A stretch of 64,000 bases of DNA, from assembly GCF_035222375.1 (NCBI RefSeq), contig NC_085887.1, positions 1,897,501 through 1,961,500 on the forward strand. Reading direction: 5' to 3'. This DNA comes from Podospora pseudocomata. Its lineage: Eukaryota > Ascomycota > Sordariomycetes > Sordariales > Podosporaceae. The notes under the pieces were generated by a model that had not been told where the DNA came from, did not search any database, and was given only the letters and a program-made list of their open reading frames with translations. A program made the position numbers and the translations under genes. This document shows, piece after piece, positions 57,619 to 64,000 of the stretch. Each line of letters starts with the position of its first letter. Position 1 is the stretch's first letter.

Positions 57619-59258
57619 CCCCTAGGGGTGGGCACATGATACTGGGAAGCAAGAATGACAAATGAGACTAGATAACTTCCCGCTGTGCGATATCAAAATC
57701 TTGCTATCACTTTGGCGTTTCATATCTATATCCCCGCCAGTCGTGAGTCAACAAATTTGCTTGTGGCGTTCTTTGGAAAGTGCCCGGTTCAAGACGTTGC
57801 AAACGAAGGTCCTTTAATAGGCCCATAACATCTTGTTCGGTAGTATGTTCTAGACCTTGAACTAGGTGTTTGCTTTGATGTTATCATTAGCTCATCATTC
57901 ACAGGGCTGAACCACACGCAGTTGCCGCGACGATTTTGCAAAGATTTGTTAGCCCACATTTTGAGTACCCCGCTATGTCTCATCATGGAGTTTGAGGGTT
58001 TGTGAACTATTTTAGGTAGGCGTGGTTACGTTGGATGGGTCACGTATAAACAGCGCTTGACCCAGCATTCCTTTCGAAGGACCCTGGATCTGCATGCTCG
58101 CTCTAGGGGACCTGCTCCTACCTATTACATAAGTGGGCGGTAAACCCAGGGTCCAGTCTAAAAGTCCTGGGGATGAGTGGGCATGAAGGAAAGCGGTTGT
58201 GATGACAGGATACATTGCAGCCCAAAAATGCAACACGAGTGACATCGTTGCCGTTGATGATGATGTCAACCAATCAGAGGGTATAGGATCGCCGGAAGAA
58301 ACGCTATCAGGTAATTCGGGTTCTATCTCTTTTGAACCTTGCAACCTCAGGTTGTTTTATGCCAGTGGGATGTCAACAAAGGTCTGGGAAAAGGTGATGC
58401 TATTGGTGATGCATTGAGAGAAGAAGCAAGAGGCCGTGGTCCAGGTTGCAAGATGAGGAGGAGCAAGACACATGCAGTGGGCTTACGTCCACGCCCCACA
58501 TGGCTTGATACTCGCATTCACTGGCATCCAGGGTGAGGTTTTGATGAAACTTTGTCAATTACCTATACACTTGGTTCTGTCTGCAACGAGTTGGGTATCT
58601 GTAAATGCTTCATGTTAATCAGCATATCAAGCTTTGAAGGGGGCAGGGCAAGGTCTTTCATGTGAAGCCTCGTTCTCTAAGACTCAACACTTCAATGGTG
58701 GGCATTGACAACATAACTTGATACCTAGCTATGTGATTTATTGGACCATTGACATTGATTTTAATAACACGCATCTTTCATGATTCGTACTGCTGGGTAT
58801 TATAAGTGGAAGGCTCTGAATTCCAGATTGCGAGCCATCTTGCTGAGGTGTGTAGGATTTGGGTGGATATGCATACTACTGGGTAAGTTTTGTTCCACTC
58901 GGTTACTCTCGACTGCCACACACTGGTTAGTTGAAGAGCTCTTCTCACACGCCAAAGCAACCAGAATCCTGCTTTCTTAGAGTCCGTGACTAGGCTAGAG
59001 GCTTTGATTGGATTGGTAAGGTTGTGTAAAGATCAACCGCATGAGCCCGTGAAGAACAGGAGCCACAAACTTGAACGGAAAACGCGGTTGGGATTTGGTG
59101 AGAGGGATAATTGTCTGAGCTGATGAAGGGTATTTCCGGTCTGCCCAGATCACTATAAAGTAGCTAATCTTGTTCTCTATCTCTTCCTTTCAGCTCTGAA
59201 CCCTCAAATCGTACGCATCACATAAATCGGATCATCAGAACTGCGACGATCCACCACC
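57619..59258. other. 1.6-kb intergenic region, no gene seen
   Basis: All open frames are short (up to about 110 codons) and unrecognised. It contains the promoter of the metalloprotease-ankyrin gene at its right end. Confidence 0.5.
59154..59160 (+). promoter_or_regulatory. TATA box of the metalloprotease-ankyrin gene
   Basis: TATAAAG about 105 bp before the start codon at 59259, followed by a pyrimidine-rich leader. Confidence 0.5.
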
Positions 59259-61680
59259 ATGCCCTCAATTCCTTACCTCTTCGTTGACGAAGAACAGGTG
59301 TACTCGACCAGAGAATGGTACCAGGCCTTGACCAAGAGCCGCTCTCTGTACGAACGCTGCCTCGTCAAGAGCATCACTCATGTCAAGAATCTGGACTCTA
59401 TCGTGTCCCATGAGTACCTGCAATTCATTGTCGAAGATCAGGATACCTCGTTCCGAACCAGAATCATCGCCGAATGCCAGACAAAGCAGGACCAAGTCAT
59501 TCTCGGCAAGTGGAAGGCTTCCAAATGGGAACCGCTTTCGCCAGGTTCCAATGGGTCCTCGCCCTTCAGCTTCGGCTCCAGTTCCAGCTCCAGCTCCGAC
59601 TCAGGTGGAACCCAGACCGTCCTCCCTCTTCCGCTTGCATCGCTCAAGTTTGAGAACGATGTCGATTTGAAAGTTGTGGATTTCGCGGAAATACTTTACA
59701 CCACCACAAAGAAGGCCCCGGAATACAGCATCTTTTTTCGTCGCCACTGCTACTGGTTCGCGCGGACCGTTTATGAGTCCGTAAAGGCTTTGAGGTCCCT
59801 CTCACGTGAGAAGGAATGGCAGTTCTCTTGGCTTCGATGGAGGCTTGTATTTTTTAAGTATGATTACAAGGTTAGTCATTGGTTCCATTCCACATCATAC
59901 TTACCTAGCCCATCGTCGTTGTCGAGCACTGGAAGCTAACCAGGGCACCAAACAAATAGGTCACCGCCGAGGAGTTCGAGACGGAATGTGAGACGAACAT
60001 GCAGCTCGAGCCCACCGCTTCTGCAGCCTCCAACCTGCGTGTCTTTGAGGCCTACATCGGGGAGATCTGGGGCCCTGACTTCAAAAGATTCGTGGGCGAC
60101 GATTGGAACATTTATGTAAAAACCCAATATGTTATTTGACCATTAGAAATGACTTCTGACAGCACCAGGCTACCGAGATCGCCCGTTCTGATGCAGCAGA
60201 TGTCGAATCTCTCCGTCATGAGGTATCTATTCACCCGATTACTTCCACCTCTTTTTTTATTCAGTACTAACCAGACTTGGTGCATGACTCAGTTCGAGAA
60301 GTCTGTTGCTGAGGTCTGCGACAGCATTCTCAACATGCCTTCATGTGAACTAGCCATCAAAACATTCGTGGCGTGCCAGAAAGAGGTAAGGTTGGATCCC
60401 TTTTTTGTCATTCACTTCACGTTGTCCGATCTTTTCACCAATCGCTGACATTTGCTGCGGAAAAGGGGTCCGAAGTGGCATTGGCAACGTCTTCAATGCC
60501 TGAAAATTCGGATATGTTACCTTCTGGTTCCATCGTTATAGGTCCTCCTCTCGAGCAGCAGGATCTACTCGATCGTGATTTGAAGGCATCTGTGGGAGCC
60601 ATCGTTTTCGAAATTGCTGCATGCGTCAATGGTCCTTGCGCCTCCATGCACCCTGAACTTCATGTTGACGATTCTGATGAAGGCCAGGCGGAGAAGTATT
60701 CTGAGCTTGCTGTTGGCAAGAGCTGGACTTGGAAAGCTGGACAAACCCTTCGGGTTCGGTTCCTGGACGGCACCCCCAACTGGCACGAGAAGGTCAAAAC
60801 CTATGCACGGCAGTGGCTTGCCTATGCTAACCTGAAAATGGACTTTGTCGACGAAACCGATACTGATCCTGTGGAGATTCGCATTTCCTTCAACCCACGA
60901 AAACCCACAAGATCCTGTATCGGTACGCTCAGTCGGGGCATGCCTCAGAACAAGGCCACGATGAACTTTCAGGATCCAACAGCTGGGGAATTTGAGGGCA
61001 CGGTCCTCCATGAATTCGGGCATGCCCTTGATTGCGTACACGAGCACCAATCCCCCGCCGGCGGCATCTCGTGGAACAAGAATCTCATCTACCTTTTTTA
61101 CGGCAATGAGCCGCGCAACTGGAGCCAGGACCGTGTCAACCGAGAGATCTTGTACCGGTAAACCGATGAGAAGGTTCAGGAGATGAAGATGCAGTGGTCG
61201 AGTTTCGACAGGCAGTCGGTCATGATGTACGAGATCAAACCCTGGATGACAACCAACGGCATGTCTGTCAAGCGGTGCCAGAAGCTTTCTGCCTGGGACA
61301 AACACTTCATAGCCATCTCTTATCCCCCCAAGGACGAGGCGAAGACGGACAACGTCAATGCTCTTGACAAGAACTTTGGGTTCCCCTTGTACTGGGCCGC
61401 GGCGGGTGGGCATTACGCCGAAGAAAAAGACCTTCTCACCAAAAGGGGGGCAGACGCCAATTTCCGGTCTCTGTTTGACTGGACTGCGCTTCACTGGGCG
61501 GCAGGCAATGGACGCGAGGGTGTCGTAACCCTCCTCCTCTTGCACGGGGCCAAGGTTGACGTCTTCTCGGACACTCGTAAGACGCCGCTGGATTTGGCGC
61601 GCGTTCATGGCAATGATACCATCATTGAGATGCTTGAAGATGCAAGCAGAGAACAGGCATTGGCAGCGGTGGCGGCTTAG
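59259..61680 (+). CDS. Metalloprotease (M12A-like) with C-terminal ankyrin repeats, in-frame stop
   Basis: Exons 59259-59870, 59960-60115, 60169-60222, 60293-60385 and 60466 onward, all phase 0. Residues 1-305 form an unrecognised helical domain (EYSIFFRRHCYWFARTVYES) with a Ser-rich insert. Then comes an astacin-like zinc domain: the motif HEFGHALDCVHEHQSP at residue about 486 keeps the three His and the Glu of HExxHxxGxxH, but the Gly is Asp. A TAA at 61159-61161 interrupts the frame after EILYR; the same frame resumes without loss, with SFDRQSVMMYEI and LSAWDKHFIA as in related proteases, then ankyrin units PLYWAAAGGHYAEEKDLLTK and TALHWAAGNGREGVVTLLLL to 61680. A single CAA-to-TAA change would explain it. 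No signal peptide, so probably intracellular. It may be a recent pseudogene. Confidence 0.7.
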
Positions 61681-62012
61681 GGGAGGGCCCCCAGCAGGTT
61701 AAGGATGAGCAAGAAAGATTGATAGCTCTGCTAGAAAGGATATTCGTACAATAGCAATAGATCAGTTTATACAAGGTCTCCATGTTTCCCATAGGTAGTT
61801 TCTTACAGGTAGGTAGACTTTCACATAGCAGAATCTTGAAGAGAAAGAACTACCGCCGTGCATACACTGTGAAAACATTGTGAGCATTGAGAGGAAACGC
61901 CCCCACTCCATGTCTTTGAACAACCACCAAGCCCAAAACAGTCCAAAAACCTCCTTTTATGACTTGATCAAATTAGCCAGGCCCCCCACCCTCCAAACCC
62001 CAAGTTCCTCAC
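61681..62012. other. Short intergenic region
   Basis: Convergent 3' ends of the metalloprotease-ankyrin gene and the Cys-repeat gene. No feature is recognised. Confidence 0.45.
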
Positions 62013-62516
62013 TCAATCCCCCCACGCACCCCCCCTCCCCCCTTCACTACAAAAGCAACCCCCCCGATCACCAAAACAGCACCCTCCCCGATCACTAAAG
62101 ATGCAACCCCCCCTATCACTGAAGATACACCCGTTCCTATCACTGCAGAAACATCCCTCCCTATCACTGCAGAAACACCCGCCCCTCGTCGAAAAGAAGC
62201 AGCCCCCTGTTGACGACCAGAAACATCCTGGCCTGCTGTCGTGGACGGCGTACCGCTCGTCGTTGAAGAGTTTGGTTAGGTTATCTGGTTGGGGTTGCAT
62301 TGGTGGTTGGGGTGTGTACCCGCAGGTGTGAGGACGGGATGGAGTACAAGACTGTTGGGGTTTGGGCTGGTCGGACTGTGACTGAGATTGGGAATGGGAC
62401 TGGGATTGAGATTGGGAGTGTTGCTGGAGGGTTGTTTCGTAAGAAGGAGGAGGATCGGAGGGCGAGACAGGCTCATCTTGGGGGTTGTAGGGGGTTGTTT
62501 TGCTGAGTTTGGCCAT
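62013..62516 (-). CDS. Cysteine-rich octapeptide-repeat protein
   Basis: Single exon, 167 aa. The first 45 residues include PPSYETT, a PPxY-type WW-binding motif, then a Ser/Gln tract. Residues about 95-160 consist of eight 8-residue repeats of the form GC-x-x-S-D-R-G, for example GCFCSDRE, GCFCSDRN, GCIFSDRG and GCCFGDRG. Each has one to two Cys, giving 12 or more in 65 residues. There is no signal peptide. Runs of aromatic and Cys residues suggest lipidation (palmitoylation) or metal binding, but this is inference. I do not recognise the family. The frame is fully open on the minus strand; the complementary frame is also open, so coding strand is judged from the Met context and the PPxY motif. 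Confidence 0.55.
   Translation of the reverse strand: MAKLSKTTPYNPQDEPVSPSDPPPSYETTLQQHSQSQSQSHSQSQSQSDQPKPQQSCTPSRPHTCGYTPQPPMQPQPDNLTKLFNDERYAVHDSRPGCFWSSTGGCFFSTRGGCFCSDREGCFCSDRNGCIFSDRGGCIFSDRGGCCFGDRGGCFCSEGGRGGAWGD
62042..62233. repeat. Tandem repeat, 24-bp period, about eight units
   Basis: Units share CCTATCACTGmAGAwACA-like sequence on the plus strand. The period is a multiple of three, so it encodes octapeptides on the minus strand. The inner units (about 62100-62190) are most alike. Confidence 0.85.
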
Positions 62517-62979
62517 GTTTGTGCGATGAATGGATGCCTGGACGAGATGATTTGGCGAAATTCTTGAATTGAATTCAGCTGAATGCAGGCGTTAAGAAAC
62601 ACCGATCTTCAAAAATGAAGATGTGCAACCGAAAAGAACTGATGGACCAAAAGTGCGAACATGCCCAGAGAATTATATCCAGCATATAGGATCTTGTGCA
62701 GTACTTATGCCGGCTGCCTCCAGTGTTGGCGCCGCCCAGCAGCAGTGGTATGACGTTTCCATTCTGGAGGTTGCTCGGATTGCTCGGGTTCGCACCAATG
62801 AGAGAACCGACAAAGGTACGTTCACATTTGACCAAAAGCTTCGGACGCGTCATGCCACACTCTTTGGTCTGATGGTAAGCCGGGTGGTTATCTGACCGAA
62901 TTATTTCCATATCGTGTATAGTTGAGAGTTCTAAGCTAATTCAACAACATGTGACAGGCTCCAGAGATACGCCAAAAGT
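62517..62979. other. Intergenic region upstream of the Cys-repeat gene
   Basis: Promoter of the Cys-repeat gene and 3' flank of the MFS gene. A 110-codon minus-strand frame is not recognised. Confidence 0.45.
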
Positions 62980-64000
62980 TCACACATTTCCAAACAACCC
63001 TTCAGGAGTCGTCAGCTTCGTCGCCAAAATCACAACCCCTCCAGCCAGACACATGATACCACTGAACAGAGAAGCTTCCAAGAATCCCCCATATTTATCC
63101 AGCAGCACCCCGTTGACCGGTGGCCCAACCAAGATGGCGATAGAACCAACGGCCAAACCCATCCCAATGTAAGTCCCCAAGTTCTGCGGATTAGTCGTGC
63201 AAGTTGAAAACGCAGCCGAGTTCGCCGACACAATCGTGCCCGATGCCAACCCAATAAACACAGCATACACCACCAACCCAGCCGTATCAGTAGCCTTGGT
63301 CAAGCACAGGACCACAATCCCCGTCGACAATGACCCAAACCCGTAGATATTCAGTTTCCCATATTTGTCGGCCAGAATTCCTGGTAGGATCCTCCCAAAT
63401 GTCGATGCTCCATTCACGATAGCCAGCAAATACGACGCCAAGATCTTGTCCATCCCCTTCGACACCGCATACGAGGGCAGAAAAAACAACGGTGTAAACA
63501 TCCCTAGCAATACAAAGAACCCGGCAGCGACCAACCCCACAAATCTCAGCTCTGTAAACGCTGACCATAGGAAGAACTTCGTCTCTCTCGGCGGCAACCT
63601 CGCCCTCAGCGAAAAGCAACAGAACACCATCATAGGCGCCACAATGAACCCTATCACCCTAACCGACCACCCGAACCCCAGACTGGTATCATTCAACATC
63701 TTTCCCAAAGCAATAGGGAAGACAATACCTCCAATGCTACTCCCGCTAACCACCAACCCCAACGCTGCAGCCCTCTTCTTGTCAAAATACTGTGACACGA
63801 CCGCAAAAGCAGGGACTTGTATCATTGCCGACGCTAATCCCGTCAAGACCCCCTGAGCGAGCATGAACTGATAGTATTCTTGACACAAACTCGTCATCAT
63901 GATGGCCAAGACGTAGAGGATAGCTCCGATACGGATGACCCATGTCCCATAACGGTCAAAGAGTGGGCCCGAGATAGCCCCAAAGAGAAACTGCATGCAT
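62980..64000 (-). CDS. MFS monocarboxylate-type transporter, 5' end outside the window
   Basis: At least 338 residues of a major facilitator protein; the frame runs open past the window edge, so the start and the first helix or two are missing. The retained part starts FGAISGPLFDRYG, the motif A region of MCT/Mch transporters, then QGVLTGLASAMIQVPAFAVV and KKRAAALGLVVSGSSIGGIVFP, which are characteristic of the fungal monocarboxylate-permease-like group. The second half keeps FGRILPGILADKYG and ends KLTTPEGLFGNV at the C-terminus. About ten transmembrane helices are visible. Fungal members carry riboflavin, monocarboxylates or secondary metabolites; the substrate cannot be told here. No intron is seen in the visible part. 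Confidence 0.9.
   Translation of the reverse strand, partial: CMQFLFGAISGPLFDRYGTWVIRIGAILYVLAIMMTSLCQEYYQFMLAQGVLTGLASAMIQVPAFAVVSQYFDKKRAAALGLVVSGSSIGGIVFPIALGKMLNDTSLGFGWSVRVIGFIVAPMMVFCCFSLRARLPPRETKFFLWSAFTELRFVGLVAAGFFVLLGMFTPLFFLPSYAVSKGMDKILASYLLAIVNGASTFGRILPGILADKYGKLNIYGFGSLSTGIVVLCLTKATDTAGLVVYAVFIGLASGTIVSANSAAFSTCTTNPQNLGTYIGMGLAVGSIAILVGPPVNGVLLDKYGGFLEASLFSGIMCLAGGVVILATKLTTPEGLFGNV

Noticed and set aside
60565-61608. Minus-strand 347-codon frame
   Set aside because: Antisense to the metalloprotease exon, which has clear family motifs; the minus frame has none.

Overview
This window is nuclear DNA from a filamentous ascomycete, most likely a sordariomycete close to the Sordariales. 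The evidence is many short (about 40-110 nt) GT..AG introns with CTAAC-like branch sites, intron-containing tRNA genes, typical fungal families (HET domain, DUF3716, kelch and P450 proteins) and clear orthologues of fungal housekeeping genes. Gene models below were built by hand from splice signals and protein-family expectation, with phases checked across junctions. No rRNA, CRISPR array, LTR element or virus-like element was seen.

Region 1 (about 0.35-38.8 kb) is a conserved housekeeping block. It holds ribosomal protein uS12/S23, a disordered/helical orphan, adenylate kinase, two divergent RING proteins, Mediator cyclin C (SSN8), a Ca2+-regulated EF-hand mitochondrial carrier, a membrane protein with a DUF4097-like repeat domain, a proline-rich six-exon orphan, a WDR48/Bun107-type WD40 protein, the mitochondrial SAM carrier PET8 divergent from a TilS-like tRNA-lysidine synthetase, a membrane-anchored histidine phosphatase that overlaps the Rab geranylgeranyltransferase alpha subunit (BET4) tail to tail, the meiotic APC/C activator AMA1, tRNA-Ile(AAU), a Qc-SNARE (SYN8-like) and an AT-hook/DUF3716 protein.

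Region 2 (about 39-64 kb) is accessory in character. It holds a decayed membrane-protein gene, a foldback repeat with tRNA-like debris, a secreted kelch protein with a frameshift, two near-identical intron-containing tRNA-His genes in inverted orientation flanking a divergent P450-like gene and a secreted PhoD phosphatase, a true cytochrome P450, a HET-domain protein, tRNA-Gln, a fungal transcription-factor-domain protein, a short-chain dehydrogenase, a metalloprotease-ankyrin gene with an in-frame stop, a cysteine-rich octapeptide-repeat protein and a truncated MFS transporter. P450, SDR, regulator and MFS genes lie within 15 kb, but no PKS, NRPS or terpene synthase core is present, so a biosynthetic cluster is only a weak possibility.

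The strongest unusual signals are the M12A-like metalloprotease fused to ankyrin repeats, the 24-bp-period Cys-rich repeat gene, the inverted tRNA-His pair, the P450-like protein with a degenerate heme signature, a coding-like alternative frame inside BET4, a probable GC-AG intron, and the 41.4-41.9 kb foldback region.
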